From positions 95,047-159,046 of the forward strand of contig JAHJTC010000012.1 of NCBI GenBank assembly GCA_018830105.1: a DNA stretch of 64,000 nucleotides, read 5' to 3'. The DNA is from Bacteroidota bacterium. Lineage in GTDB: Bacteria; Bacteroidota; Bacteroidia; Bacteroidales; F082. Below are positions 53,108 to 62,854 of this stretch, in pieces (position 1 is the stretch's first letter; every line of letters begins with the position of its first letter). The notes under the pieces were generated by a model. That model did no database searches. It was not told the DNA's origin and saw only the letters and a program-made list of their open reading frames with translations. Position numbers and translations under genes: made by a program.

Positions 53108-54157
53108 ATGAACAATGAATTTTCATTACAAGATCCCGATTCAACCGAAGATAACAGTGAATTGTACGAACATTTTCGATTTGAGGTCGATAAAGGTCAG
53201 GAATTACTACGGATAGACAAGTTCCTGTTAAACCGCATAGAAAATGTTTCCAGAAATAAAATTCAGCAAACAGCCAAAGCAGGAAATATTTTTGTAAACG
53301 GCGCCGAAGTCAAACAAAATTACAAAGTTAAACCGTACGATATTGTTACTGTAGTTTTTTCCTATCCGCCAAGAGAAGTTGAAATTACACCCGAAAATAT
53401 TCCACTCAACATCGTTTATGAGGATCAATATATTATCATCATAAACAAACAGGCCAACCTTGTCGTTCACCCCGGACATGGAAACTATTCCGGAACTTTA
53501 TTAAATGCACTGGCTTATCATTTTGAGCAATCCCAGCAAAACATTGAAAACCATTTTGGATACCTGGCACACCGCATCGACAAGGATACCACGGGTTTGC
53601 TCTTAATCGCAAAGGACGAGCACTCACAGGCTGTGATGGCGCGACAGTTTTTTAATCATACCATACAACGCAAATATCAGGCCCTTGTGTGGGGAACTAT
53701 TGACGAAGAATCAGGAACAATAACTGGTCATATTGGTCGAAGCCTCAAAGACCGCAAGGTGATGAGTGTTTTTCCTGATGGAAATTTTGGCAAAGAAGCC
53801 ATTACACATTACCGTGTTTTGGAACGTTTTGGCTATGTTACTTTGGTCGAGTGCCAACTTGAAACCGGTCGCACACACCAAATCAGGGCTCATATGAAGT
53901 ATATCGGCCATCCCTTATTTAACGACAGTTGGTATGGAGGCGATACCATATTAAAGGGGACTTCATTTACGAAATACAAGCAGTTTATCGATAATTGTTT
54001 CAAGATATTACCACGTCAGGCACTGCATGCCAAATCCCTTGGCTTTGTGCATCCACATTCAGGCGAAACGTTGCACTTTGAATCAGAGCTTCCTGCTGAT
54101 ATCCATAGTGTTTTGGAGAAATGGCGCATATACACACAATCCCGAAGTTTTGAATGA
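53108..54157 (+). CDS. RluD-type 23S rRNA pseudouridine synthase
   Basis: Converts uridines in large-subunit rRNA to pseudouridine. I start it at MNNEFSLQDPD (53108, 349 residues). A GTG at 53018 would add 30 residues that do not resemble the family. An S4 RNA-binding domain lies at about 30-95 (IDKFLLNRIENVSRNKIQQT), followed by the RluA/RluD catalytic domain with HRIDKDTTGLLLIAK; the catalytic Asp is residue 158 in HRID. Also present is LETGRTHQIRAHMKYIGHPL. Last gene of the PASTA operon. Confidence 0.93.
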   Translation: MNNEFSLQDPDSTEDNSELYEHFRFEVDKGQELLRIDKFLLNRIENVSRNKIQQTAKAGNIFVNGAEVKQNYKVKPYDIVTVVFSYPPREVEITPENIPLNIVYEDQYIIIINKQANLVVHPGHGNYSGTLLNALAYHFEQSQQNIENHFGYLAHRIDKDTTGLLLIAKDEHSQAVMARQFFNHTIQRKYQALVWGTIDEESGTITGHIGRSLKDRKVMSVFPDGNFGKEAITHYRVLERFGYVTLVECQLETGRTHQIRAHMKYIGHPLFNDSWYGGDTILKGTSFTKYKQFIDNCFKILPRQALHAKSLGFVHPHSGETLHFESELPADIHSVLEKWRIYTQSRSFE

Positions 54158-54271
54158 GCCTAAAGAACTGAATAAGACTTGTCAACTACTACCAGGACTG
54201 TGCGAATTCAATGTGTATTTTGATGACTTTCAATGTTTTATATAAATTACAAGCTCAATATCATTGCAACA

Positions 54272-56110
54272 CTAATATAAGGCAACCTTTAAGCTAATCG
54301 CCTCGTCTTGCTGAACAAGTCTTAATATATACAACCCCTTTTCGAGCGTTCCCGGGATTATCACTAAAACATTGTTTCTTCTATCCGCTGTAAATTGTAT
54401 TTCGCGCGACAGCCCGTCATACAATTTAACATCAAGCTGCTCAGGAAAATACTTTCCAAAATCCAGGTAAAATTTGTCGCTAGCCGGATTTGGATAGAGT
54501 TGCGGCCGAACGATGATAAATTGTTTCAGCAACAAGGTATCAGAATCAAAATCATTTGAAACAATCAAACGAACATCATAAACACCCGACTTCTCGTAAT
54601 AAATTTTTTTCGGGTCTTTGTCGGCTGATCCCGTGGGTTCTCCACCTTCAAAAGACCATTCGTAAGCAGTAATAGCGCCCGATGAAAGATTACTGAAAAC
54701 AACCTCCTGCCCTACTATCAGCTCATTTGCATCAGCAGTAAATGAAGCAATCAATTGATTAAGGCTGTGCCCCATTCCTGATAACGAAACACTCCCTGTT
54801 TCCAGCGGATCAAGCCATGGCTTTAATTGATTCTCCGGCGCTGTGCCATTCGAATCCCAGGAAAAACTAAATTTCCCAAAGTAATCTGGGGCTAACAGCT
54901 CCTCACAGGAGGCCAAACCACCTGTTAAACTTCCGATGACCAATCCATTTTCGTCAAAAAGCGGAGAACCCGACGAACCTCCTTCAGTTACGCCGTGACC
55001 ATTAGGTGTTTCGTCCCATTTGACACGCCAGTATTTTTCATTTGGATCTTCGCTTGCACCACCATAAAGCGTGGAAATTAAGCGCGTATTATAAGTTGAT
55101 ATCTTTTTGATATCCCCATCTGGGTGATGAATAGCTTGTCCTTTAGCACTACTTTGCTGTGTGCTATTCCAGCCATTGTAGTAGGGATTGATGGTGGCAG
55201 GCACATCATTATTCAGAAGCAATAACTTAAAATCAGAACCCGTATTGGTGCTGCCTGTTGAGGTGGCCAATACCTGCGCTCCGGTAAGGCTGTAGTATTG
55301 TGGTTCTATCAAAGGATTTTCGCAGGTTTCAGACTCATAATTAAAATGAAATAGCCATTGCTGATAGTCTTCCGCTGTTGCGTTCTGACCGCAATGGTTT
55401 GCCGTTAAAAAAAGTGGTTTAAAATCACGACGGGTATTGTTGATAAGCGTTCCGGAACAATAAAAAAGACCAGAACCTTGTTTAAGCAAAATGCGCGCCA
55501 CTCCCTGCTTTTGCTGATATAGCTGCTGTCCTTCGACACAATTAACATTCACCTGACAATCGCCTGAGGTTCCAAAGCCACTCAAACCAGCTGATTCCTT
55601 TTGTAATACGCCAATCTCGTTCAATGAAATTTCGGCAAAACTATCCGTTGATTTTTCAAGTTGCAGCAATATTGAGGACCCCGAAATTGGGCCGACAACA
55701 AAAGGCATGCTATCATTAATATCCTTAGCTGTAAAAGGTCCCAGAATTGTTGAAAAGTCAGTTGAATAAACATACAAACGCGCATCAGCATTCAGTTTTA
55801 CTGTTTTAAAATAAAAAACCAACGGCTGATTTTCCGGATTTTTAATTTCCATTTGCCAGATTTGAGCATCAGTCTGATCGTGCTTTTCCCAGCCACCATC
55901 TTTGGATGAATTATATATGGCCGGCATTGTTTCACCGGCATACAGCGGATATTTAGAAGCTTCGCTGGGCTTTTTTAAATTCATATTGATTTCAATTGAA
56001 ACAGTTTCTTTCGAACTAACAGCAAGTGGCAGCTGTGCATAGAGCTGATTTTCAATCGATATGACAAACAATACAATTACAATGCAGAAAAACTTTTTAA
56101 TAAGATACAT
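54272..56110 (-). CDS. Secreted trypsin-like serine protease with PKD and T9SS domains
   Basis: A 612-residue exported enzyme. A signal peptide (about 1-26) and pro-region are followed by a chymotrypsin-fold domain with H239 (LTANHCG), D293 (GSDFKLLLL) and S380 (GGSSGSPLF), the full catalytic triad. The layout matches lysyl-endopeptidase-like proteases of Bacteroidetes. A PKD domain lies at about 455-540 (SFTADANELIVGQEVVFSN...YEWSFEGGEPTGSAD). The T9SS type A sorting domain is at the end (LYPNPASDKFYLDFG ... LVQQDEAISLKVALY). Likely secreted or surface-attached and used to degrade extracellular protein. Confidence 0.92.
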   Translation of the reverse strand: MYLIKKFFCIVIVLFVISIENQLYAQLPLAVSSKETVSIEINMNLKKPSEASKYPLYAGETMPAIYNSSKDGGWEKHDQTDAQIWQMEIKNPENQPLVFYFKTVKLNADARLYVYSTDFSTILGPFTAKDINDSMPFVVGPISGSSILLQLEKSTDSFAEISLNEIGVLQKESAGLSGFGTSGDCQVNVNCVEGQQLYQQKQGVARILLKQGSGLFYCSGTLINNTRRDFKPLFLTANHCGQNATAEDYQQWLFHFNYESETCENPLIEPQYYSLTGAQVLATSTGSTNTGSDFKLLLLNNDVPATINPYYNGWNSTQQSSAKGQAIHHPDGDIKKISTYNTRLISTLYGGASEDPNEKYWRVKWDETPNGHGVTEGGSSGSPLFDENGLVIGSLTGGLASCEELLAPDYFGKFSFSWDSNGTAPENQLKPWLDPLETGSVSLSGMGHSLNQLIASFTADANELIVGQEVVFSNLSSGAITAYEWSFEGGEPTGSADKDPKKIYYEKSGVYDVRLIVSNDFDSDTLLLKQFIIVRPQLYPNPASDKFYLDFGKYFPEQLDVKLYDGLSREIQFTADRRNNVLVIIPGTLEKGLYILRLVQQDEAISLKVALY

Positions 56111-56198
56111 TGAATAATTTTTAGTATCGAAAAATACACTTTATCCAAGATATAACCCCGGTTTAAGGAAAATATTTGAAAAAGTTTTCAAAAAAAAT

Positions 56199-57335
56199 TT
56201 ATTGCTTCATTTCGGAGGTAATAGGAATCCGCTGGTTGTTTCGGTAAGCCACAACGAATGCATCATGAATCCCACGTCTTTTCATTTGTTCTGCATAGCT
56301 GGAAGCATCAGAAAAATTACTAAAACTACCTGTAGAATATCTGTATAAACCCTTCTGGATAGCAACGACTATTGGGTATTCAAACGTCACTCCCGAAAAA
56401 TAAGATTTCACATCATGCATTGGCTTACTTACCGCCAAAATCTGTACCCTAAACTCGAAAGTTTTAGGCGTTTCCTTTGCCATTTCAAGTTCAATAACAG
56501 GTAATTGTGCCGGCTTACTCTCAGGCTGTTTACTTTTTACGTTATCGTAATCAACAAAACTCAAGGGTACAGCATTGGCTGATTTCGTTGGTATCTTTGT
56601 TCTTTTACTTCTTCCGGCATTGAGGTGATATGACAGGCCAAGATGCGTAAAAACAAGTATGTCATTTTTAAATCCATCGGCATAGAAATCAAGATCATCT
56701 GAGAGAACGGTATGAATTGACCCATTAAAATCGATACTCAACTGATCGTTCAATGCATACGAAAGGCCAAGTGTGGCTGGAATTACAGCACCACTGGTTT
56801 TATAACTCAGTCCGGCAATATTACTGCCATTCTCGAAGATAACATTTTGTGTTTGACTGTCTTTCAGCGACCCATTCCAGCTTATAAAACCAATTCCAAG
56901 TGTGCCATATACAGTAACTTTTCTGGCTTTAGCTCCCCAAAATAAATTGGAAAAATTCAGATAGGCATGAATACCGGCTTCAAAAACCCGGGCAGAAAAT
57001 TCAAAATTGGCAGGTGATCCATTCGAAAAATTTTCTTTTAAGCTATACAATCCTGAACTTTGAATTTGTGCACCAATAGCATAGCGATCATTAAAATGTC
57101 TTCTTGCCAATACAAGCCCGGAAAAACGGCTTTCACTTCCAAGTTTTTTAAAATAACTTTTATCACTCACATCACCGTAGTACTGACCAAAACCAAGTTG
57201 CAAACCAAATTCCCAATGACTATGACTACCCTGCTCCATCTGAGTCGTCTGGCTTATCAAAGTATGGCCGAGAAGCGCAAAAACCATTGCTATCAAACAG
57301 ATACGGATAAAAGTAAATTTCATAGTTGTAATCAA
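56199..57335 (-). CDS. Outer-membrane protein with C-terminal SPOR domain
   Basis: A 378-residue protein; start at MITT (57335) or the internal MKFT (57323). The signal peptide ends LISQT. Residues about 40-235 are an outer-membrane beta-barrel domain (WEFGLQLGFGQYYGDVSDKSY). The last ~80 residues are a SPOR-like domain (FEFRVQILAVSKPMHDVKSYFSGVTFEYPIVVAIQKGLYRYSTGSFSNFSDASSYAEQMKRRG), which binds denuded peptidoglycan. The combination suggests a protein linking outer membrane and cell wall. It starts 2 bp after the preceding TPR gene. Confidence 0.85.
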   Translation of the reverse strand: MITTMKFTFIRICLIAMVFALLGHTLISQTTQMEQGSHSHWEFGLQLGFGQYYGDVSDKSYFKKLGSESRFSGLVLARRHFNDRYAIGAQIQSSGLYSLKENFSNGSPANFEFSARVFEAGIHAYLNFSNLFWGAKARKVTVYGTLGIGFISWNGSLKDSQTQNVIFENGSNIAGLSYKTSGAVIPATLGLSYALNDQLSIDFNGSIHTVLSDDLDFYADGFKNDILVFTHLGLSYHLNAGRSKRTKIPTKSANAVPLSFVDYDNVKSKQPESKPAQLPVIELEMAKETPKTFEFRVQILAVSKPMHDVKSYFSGVTFEYPIVVAIQKGLYRYSTGSFSNFSDASSYAEQMKRRGIHDAFVVAYRNNQRIPITSEMKQ

Positions 57336-57337
57336 TT

Positions 57338-58591
57338 CTATTTAATATCACTTCCGCAGAAATCGTCCAGGTATTCGCTTGCGCTACCATAACCCAGGTC
57401 GTACGATTTTTTCCAGTCGATGCAAGCATCTTCAGGTCTGTCAAGATAATACTTGGCTACTCCCCGGTTAAAATAGTTCTTGACCCAATTAGAATAATCC
57501 ATTACGCGTGTAGGCTTAAGCTCAATCGCTTTATCAAAAAAAGCTATTGCATCAAAGTACTTTCCAGATTTACTCAAGGCATTCCCTAAATAGGCATATA
57601 TCATAAAATCAGGAGCATCAGGATCCTCCTCAAGTGCTTTATAAAAGGCCTCGGTAGCTCCCAGATAATCACCGATTTGATACCTCAACACACCCCAGTT
57701 GTAATGTGTTGTGTAAGCACTGGTTTCTTTTTCGACAGGCACATAATAAGACCTTGAATCTTCAATAAAACTGCGGAAGGTGCTAAAAGGCACTTCATAA
57801 AAAAAGTTATCAAACAAATTTGTCCAGTTATCAGGAGAAGTCTGTAATTTGATTAGATTGTCGTTATTATAAGTTTTAATAAGTTTAAATCTGGCAACTT
57901 CCTTTTCGCCCGATTTTATGGGATATACGGCAAAAATCAAATTCCCGTCATTTATAATTAAGTCTGACTTAACATCCTGTATGGTTTTAATAATAATGTC
58001 AGTATAATCTCCATCTTTACTCGATGGAAAACTTTCAATAGCTCCCGTGGCATAATTTGTGAGTTTCAGTCCCCTGCTTGATGTTACCGTTTTCTCGTAA
58101 TTTCGAATTTTACCCACATAAAAACACTCTAAATCGACCAGATACATCGTATTAAACGGCACTTCTTCGGGCATTAATTCAAAAAGTTTGTCACTTTTAA
58201 AAACATAATAATCAAGTGAATTGTAGCTCTTCCAGCCTTTTGCCAGATATTGGAACTCATACTCTCCGTCTTTGTATTTTTTAATCAGGACATTGTACTG
58301 CTGATCATCAATCATAATTTTACGCATTTCAATGTCGATAAAATTATCCAAACCTAGCTGATCCACAGCAGCTTGCCGGGTAGTGTTTGTTCTGCTATCA
58401 GTATAAGGGATTCTGTTGTCGCTATAAGCCCATTTGCCGTTGTCCTGCATTGACCACCCTCGGGCTGAAACAATCTGAGATTGTACCGGACTTAGGATCG
58501 AAAAATCTTGCAATTCGTAGTTCTCATCGCTCTCCTGTCCGAAAAGAGAAAGTGAAACAAGTACAAGAAAAATGCTAAGTATTTTATTCAT
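57338..58591 (-). CDS. Exported TPR protein
   Basis: A 417-residue protein with a signal peptide (about 1-18, ending LFGQ). A beta-rich middle (60-260) is followed by tetratricopeptide repeats at about 300-400 (YNWGVLRYQIGDYLGATEAFYKALEEDPDAP; YLGNALSKSGKYFDAIAFFDKAIELKP; YFNRGVAKYYLDRPEDACIDWKKSYDLGY). It is the first gene of a pair with the SPOR-barrel gene. Envelope scaffold role likely, but unnamed. Confidence 0.82.
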   Translation of the reverse strand: MNKILSIFLVLVSLSLFGQESDENYELQDFSILSPVQSQIVSARGWSMQDNGKWAYSDNRIPYTDSRTNTTRQAAVDQLGLDNFIDIEMRKIMIDDQQYNVLIKKYKDGEYEFQYLAKGWKSYNSLDYYVFKSDKLFELMPEEVPFNTMYLVDLECFYVGKIRNYEKTVTSSRGLKLTNYATGAIESFPSSKDGDYTDIIIKTIQDVKSDLIINDGNLIFAVYPIKSGEKEVARFKLIKTYNNDNLIKLQTSPDNWTNLFDNFFYEVPFSTFRSFIEDSRSYYVPVEKETSAYTTHYNWGVLRYQIGDYLGATEAFYKALEEDPDAPDFMIYAYLGNALSKSGKYFDAIAFFDKAIELKPTRVMDYSNWVKNYFNRGVAKYYLDRPEDACIDWKKSYDLGYGSASEYLDDFCGSDIK

Positions 58592-58765
58592 AAGATGTTG
58601 GTGGCTGATAACTGTTCATTAAACTTACAAAAGCAAGTTAGTTCAACAAATAATTCGTAAAAGTACACAATTAAAGTAATTTTTCTACAAGTGTGCCACT
58701 TGATTTATTCATAGACTTATCAACAAAAAGAATGATTAGTATGTAAAAGCCGTTTTTTTATCGGA

Positions 58766-61390
58766 TTAAAGATTCAATTTCGACAAAATAAGCTTTCTTG
58801 CAGCTTCAAGACCATCAAGTTGTTTGCCACCGGCAGTAGCTAAGAACTTCTGTCCACCGCCACCTCCTTTTATTTCGCGCGAAGCCTCCTTTAAGATTTG
58901 TGCTGCATCCCACGACATTTCATTGGCAAGCTTCTCCGTAAAAAACAAACATAGCGCCGGTTTGTCATTTTGAACGCCCGCCAGAACAGCAACCAAATCA
59001 ATATTCTTTTGCTTCAGTGACATGGCAATTTGTTTTAGCTGATCAATCCCTACATTTTTTACAATGTCGTTGATCAGTAAAAAACCATGCGTACTGTTGG
59101 CGTTTTTTAGCATCCTATCAGCATCGGCTTCAGCCTTTTCGAGCTGCAATCTTTCTATTTCCTTCTGAGCTTTCTGAAGCTGATTTTCTAATTGAACCAC
59201 TGCTTTTACCGTATCACCTGTTCCTTTCACGACCTCTTTTATTTGCTCCAATTGTTGTTGCAGCTGCCGCACATAGTTTTCGGCTGTTTCACCAGTTATT
59301 GCTTCAACACGCCTTATCCCGGATGCAATAGCGCCCTCCGACACAATTTTAAAAAGCCCGATCCGACCTGTAGCATTTACATGTGTCCCCCCGCATAATT
59401 CAACAGAATAATCACGGCTAAAAGAAACCACCCGAACACGATCACCATATTTCTCACCAAAAAGTGCCATAGCTCCCATAGATTTTGCCTCATCGATAAA
59501 AACATTTTCAATCGTTTCGTTCGAGATGTTTTCTCGAATACGTTCATTCACAATTGTTTCTACTTTTTGAATTTCTCCGGCACTCATTTTTCCAAAATGG
59601 CTGAAATCAAAACGTAATCGTTCGGCATCCACCAAAGAGCCCTTTTGCTCCACATGATTTCCAAGAACCGATCGCAATGCCGCATGCATTAAATGTGTTG
59701 CACTGTGGTTGTTTTCCGTTTTTAACCGCTTCTGAACATCAATACTGGCACGAAAAACAGCCTTCGGATCTTCGGGCACGTCAGCAGAAAGGTGAATGAT
59801 TAAATTATTTTCTTTTATTGTATTGAAGATTTTAATCTTCTCATTATCTGATACTAAAACACCCGTATCACCAACTTGCCCTCCAGCTTCTGCATAGAAT
59901 GGCGTTTGATCCAACACAATTTCGTAGTGCTTCTTCTTTTTGGTCGTGACTTCCCGAAATCGCAAAATTCTGGCAGTTGCCTCCGTTTGTGTATATCCGA
60001 CAAATTTTGTTGGATGTGTTTCTGCGGAAACCATCACCCAATCACCTGACGCAACAGCAGCAGCATTTCTTGATCTGTTTTTTTGAACTTCGAGCTGCTC
60101 CGAGAATCCTTTCATATCAACGTCAATGCCTTTTTCACGAGCCAAAACTTGTGTAAGGTCGATTGGAAAACCATAAGTATCAAACAGTTCAAAGGCAAAT
60201 CCGCCATCAATTTTCTTCAGATCAGCATGTTGTGACACGAAATTTTCGAAGCGCTTAATCCCTTGAGAAAGCGTTCGTAAGAATGAATTCTCTTCTTCAA
60301 ACATTACTTTTGCCACCAGTTCCTGCTGTAAGGCGATCTCCGGAAAGCTGGCTTTCATTTGACTGGTGAGAACAGGCAAAAGCTTATATACAAAAGGCTC
60401 TTCCAAAGTTAAAAAAGTAAACCCATAACGAATTGCCCTGCGCAAAATTCTTCTGATAACATAGCCAGCTCCATTGTTTGATGGCAACTGACCATCGGCT
60501 ATGGTAAAGGCCACGGTTCTGAGGTGATCAGCAATAACGCGCATTGCGATATCTTTCTGTTGATCAGCACCATAAGCGAAGCCTGAAAGTTTAGCAATTT
60601 CCTGAATTATCGGCTGAAACACATCAGTATCATAATTCGACTTTTTGCCTTGAATCACCATGGCAAGGCGCTCAAAACCCATTCCTGTGTCAACATGTTT
60701 TGCTGGAAGCAAGTTTAAACTGCCATTAGCCAGGCGGTTAAATTCAATAAAAACCAAATTCCAAACCTCAATCACCTCTGGATGATCCCTATTTACAAGT
60801 TTACTGCCATCAAGTACTTCTCTGTCCTTATCATCTCTAATATCAACATGAATCTCAGAGCAAGGTCCACACGGCCCGGTATCTCCCATTTCCCAGAAAT
60901 TATCTTTTTTTGACCCCAGCAAAATACGATCTTCCGCAATATGACTACGCCAAAAATCAAATGCTTCCTGATCCATTTCCAACCCATCCTGCTGATCACC
61001 TCCAAATACCGTAATATACAAGCGGCTTTTGTCAACCTTTACGATTTCTGTCAGGTATTCCCATGCGTAAGCTATGGCCTCTTTCTTGAAATAATCGCCA
61101 AAAGACCAATTGCCCAGCATTTCGAACATCGTGTGGTGATAGGTATCATAGCCCACCTCTTCCAGGTCATTGTGCTTTCCGGAAACCCTCAGGCATTTCT
61201 GTGTATCTGCAACCCGCAGCGCTTTGGCTGTTTCGTTTCCCAAAAAAATATCCTTAAACTGATTCATCCCTGCATTGGTAAACATAAGTGTTGGATCGTC
61301 CTTAACAACGATGGGTGCAGAGGGAACAATCGTGTGTTGTTTTTCATGAAAGAAGTCGAGAAAGCTTTGTCTTATTTCTGAGGCATTCAT
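58766..61390 (-). CDS. alaS: Alanyl-tRNA synthetase
   Basis: Charges tRNA-Ala with alanine. The 874-residue protein has class II catalytic motifs (FLGNETAKALRVADTQKCLR; TYHHTMFEMLGNWSFGDYFKKEA). It also has the editing domain with NHSATHLMHAALR and CGGTHVNATG (zinc/editing site) and a C-terminal DHHA1-like domain with a Gly-rich GGGGGQKFLATAGG. Full length for the family (876 in E. coli). It diverges from the M23 peptidase gene. Confidence 0.97.
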   Translation of the reverse strand: MNASEIRQSFLDFFHEKQHTIVPSAPIVVKDDPTLMFTNAGMNQFKDIFLGNETAKALRVADTQKCLRVSGKHNDLEEVGYDTYHHTMFEMLGNWSFGDYFKKEAIAYAWEYLTEIVKVDKSRLYITVFGGDQQDGLEMDQEAFDFWRSHIAEDRILLGSKKDNFWEMGDTGPCGPCSEIHVDIRDDKDREVLDGSKLVNRDHPEVIEVWNLVFIEFNRLANGSLNLLPAKHVDTGMGFERLAMVIQGKKSNYDTDVFQPIIQEIAKLSGFAYGADQQKDIAMRVIADHLRTVAFTIADGQLPSNNGAGYVIRRILRRAIRYGFTFLTLEEPFVYKLLPVLTSQMKASFPEIALQQELVAKVMFEEENSFLRTLSQGIKRFENFVSQHADLKKIDGGFAFELFDTYGFPIDLTQVLAREKGIDVDMKGFSEQLEVQKNRSRNAAAVASGDWVMVSAETHPTKFVGYTQTEATARILRFREVTTKKKKHYEIVLDQTPFYAEAGGQVGDTGVLVSDNEKIKIFNTIKENNLIIHLSADVPEDPKAVFRASIDVQKRLKTENNHSATHLMHAALRSVLGNHVEQKGSLVDAERLRFDFSHFGKMSAGEIQKVETIVNERIRENISNETIENVFIDEAKSMGAMALFGEKYGDRVRVVSFSRDYSVELCGGTHVNATGRIGLFKIVSEGAIASGIRRVEAITGETAENYVRQLQQQLEQIKEVVKGTGDTVKAVVQLENQLQKAQKEIERLQLEKAEADADRMLKNANSTHGFLLINDIVKNVGIDQLKQIAMSLKQKNIDLVAVLAGVQNDKPALCLFFTEKLANEMSWDAAQILKEASREIKGGGGGQKFLATAGGKQLDGLEAARKLILSKLNL

Positions 61391-61440
61391 AGTGAGTACG
61401 TTATTAACAATTAATTGCTGATATTCCTATTAAATAAAGC

Positions 61441-61471
61441 TTGCAAAGTTAGACGAATTAATTAATTTTGT
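61441..61471 (+). promoter_or_regulatory. Promoter for the M23 peptidase gene, overlapping the alaS promoter
   Basis: -33 TTG at 61441-61443 and -7 TAATTTTGT at 61463-61471, 19 bp apart. The minus strand over 61443-61451 reads TAACTTTGC, a -7 element for alaS, so the two promoters overlap head to head. Confidence 0.6.
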
Positions 61472-61491
61472 GCCTGTCTGATCTTCTAATA

Positions 61492-61502
61492 GAACAGACA
61501 CT
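61492..61502 (-). repeat. TAGTGTCYGT dispersed repeat, copy 3 (inverted)
   Basis: On the minus strand TAGTGTCTGTT, in the leader of the M23 gene. It pairs imperfectly with GTGCCTGTCTGATCT at 61470, giving a possible leader hairpin. Confidence 0.25.
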
Positions 61503-61521
61503 ATTTATTTATTTCTAAATC

Positions 61522-62493
61522 ATGGCAGAACCGAAGTATATTTTCAATCATAAAACCCTCTCCTACGAGAAATATCAGCCCGGATGGAGACAATATATGA
61601 TGCGGGTGATTTCCTACCTGCTTTCAACTGCCGCTTTTGCTGTAGTAATTGTGGTAGTAGCCTTTAATTTTTTAGGTTCTCCAAAGGAACGCATGCTTCA
61701 AAGAGAACTTTCGTTTGCGAAGCTTCAATATAAGATTTTAAGTGACAGGTTATCAGGCATGGAAGACCTATTGGCCGAAATGCAAGAGCGCGATGATAAT
61801 ATTTACCGTGTTATATTCGAAGCCGAACCTATCCCTCAATCAGTAAGAAGAGCAGGTTATGGTGGCGTTGACCGTTACGACAAACTCACTGGTTATAGAA
61901 ATTCGGAAATTATTATGGATGTTGCAAAGCGAATTGATCAGGTTGCAAGCCAACTATATGTACAATCTAAATCCTACGATGAAGTTTTTGAAATGGCCCA
62001 TAACAAGGCTGCAATGCTCAGTGCAATTCCCGCAATACAGCCCGTGAAAAATACTGACCTCAAACGTATTTCATCCTATTTTGGCATCCGGACAGATCCA
62101 TTCTATAAAGTCAATAAATTTCATCATGGCGTTGATTTTTCGGCTCCTGTAGGCACCGAAGTATTTGCTACCGGTGATGGCAAAGTTGTTTCTGTAAGTA
62201 AATCCAAATGGGGTTATGGAAATACCGTTGTTATTGATCATGGCTTTGGCTATGAAACAAAATACAGCCATTTGCATGAATTTAAGGTGCGTAAAGGCGA
62301 AAGGGTAAATAGGGGGCAACTTATTGCAACTATGGGTAATACAGGAAAATCAACAGCGCCACACCTTCATTATGAAGTGCATAAAAATGGCAGACCTGTA
62401 AACCCGATTCATTTCTTTTTCAACGATCTTACACCTGAGCAATACGAATTAGTGTTGGAATTATCTGCGCTGCCCACACAATCTATGGATTAA
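61522..62493 (+). CDS. M23-family (LytM-like) peptidoglycan endopeptidase
   Basis: A 323-residue membrane-anchored peptidase: one transmembrane segment (about 30-50), a coiled-coil stretch (about 55-90, MLQRELSFAKLQYKILSDRLSGMEDLLAEMQ), and a C-terminal LytM domain with HHGVDFSAPVGTEV (metal ligands His and Asp) and HLHYEVHKNGRPVNP (HxH). Such enzymes cut peptide crosslinks, or activate amidases if degenerate; here the ligands are intact. The alaS-M23-MerR order is common in Bacteroidetes. Confidence 0.93.
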   Translation: MAEPKYIFNHKTLSYEKYQPGWRQYMMRVISYLLSTAAFAVVIVVVAFNFLGSPKERMLQRELSFAKLQYKILSDRLSGMEDLLAEMQERDDNIYRVIFEAEPIPQSVRRAGYGGVDRYDKLTGYRNSEIIMDVAKRIDQVASQLYVQSKSYDEVFEMAHNKAAMLSAIPAIQPVKNTDLKRISSYFGIRTDPFYKVNKFHHGVDFSAPVGTEVFATGDGKVVSVSKSKWGYGNTVVIDHGFGYETKYSHLHEFKVRKGERVNRGQLIATMGNTGKSTAPHLHYEVHKNGRPVNPIHFFFNDLTPEQYELVLELSALPTQSMD

Positions 62494-62500
62494 TTTTGGC

Positions 62501-62854
62501 ATGAAGACTTCAACTGACCAAAGCAAGAAAATTTACTATTCAATTGGACAGGTTGCCGATATGTTTCAAGTAAATACTTCCTTGATCAGGTTTTGGGAAA
62601 AAGAATTTAGTGTGTTAAGACCGCGAAAAAACAAGAAAGGCAACAGACTATTTACAGCGCGTGATATCCGATACCTGCATATGATTTACCATCTGGTAAA
62701 AAATAAAGGTTATACCCTGCAAGGCGCGAAAGAAGTAATCAAAACTGATTTTGATAAAATCGAAGAAAAAGTGGTTCTTCTAGGTACTTTAAAAAAGCTT
62801 AGAAACTTTTTATCCGACCTAGACCAAAGCTTAGCAGAGAAACAACGTACTTAA
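62501..62854 (+). CDS. MerR-family transcriptional regulator
   Basis: A 117-residue DNA-binding protein with the MerR winged helix-turn-helix (IGQVADMFQVNTSLIRFWEKEF, RLFTARDIRYLHMIYHLV). The C-terminal helix is short, with no metal-binding cysteines, so the effector is unknown. It lies 7 bp after the peptidase gene on the same transcript. Its stop codon overlaps the stop of hldD on the other strand (TTAA at 62851-62854). Confidence 0.92.
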   Translation: MKTSTDQSKKIYYSIGQVADMFQVNTSLIRFWEKEFSVLRPRKNKKGNRLFTARDIRYLHMIYHLVKNKGYTLQGAKEVIKTDFDKIEEKVVLLGTLKKLRNFLSDLDQSLAEKQRT

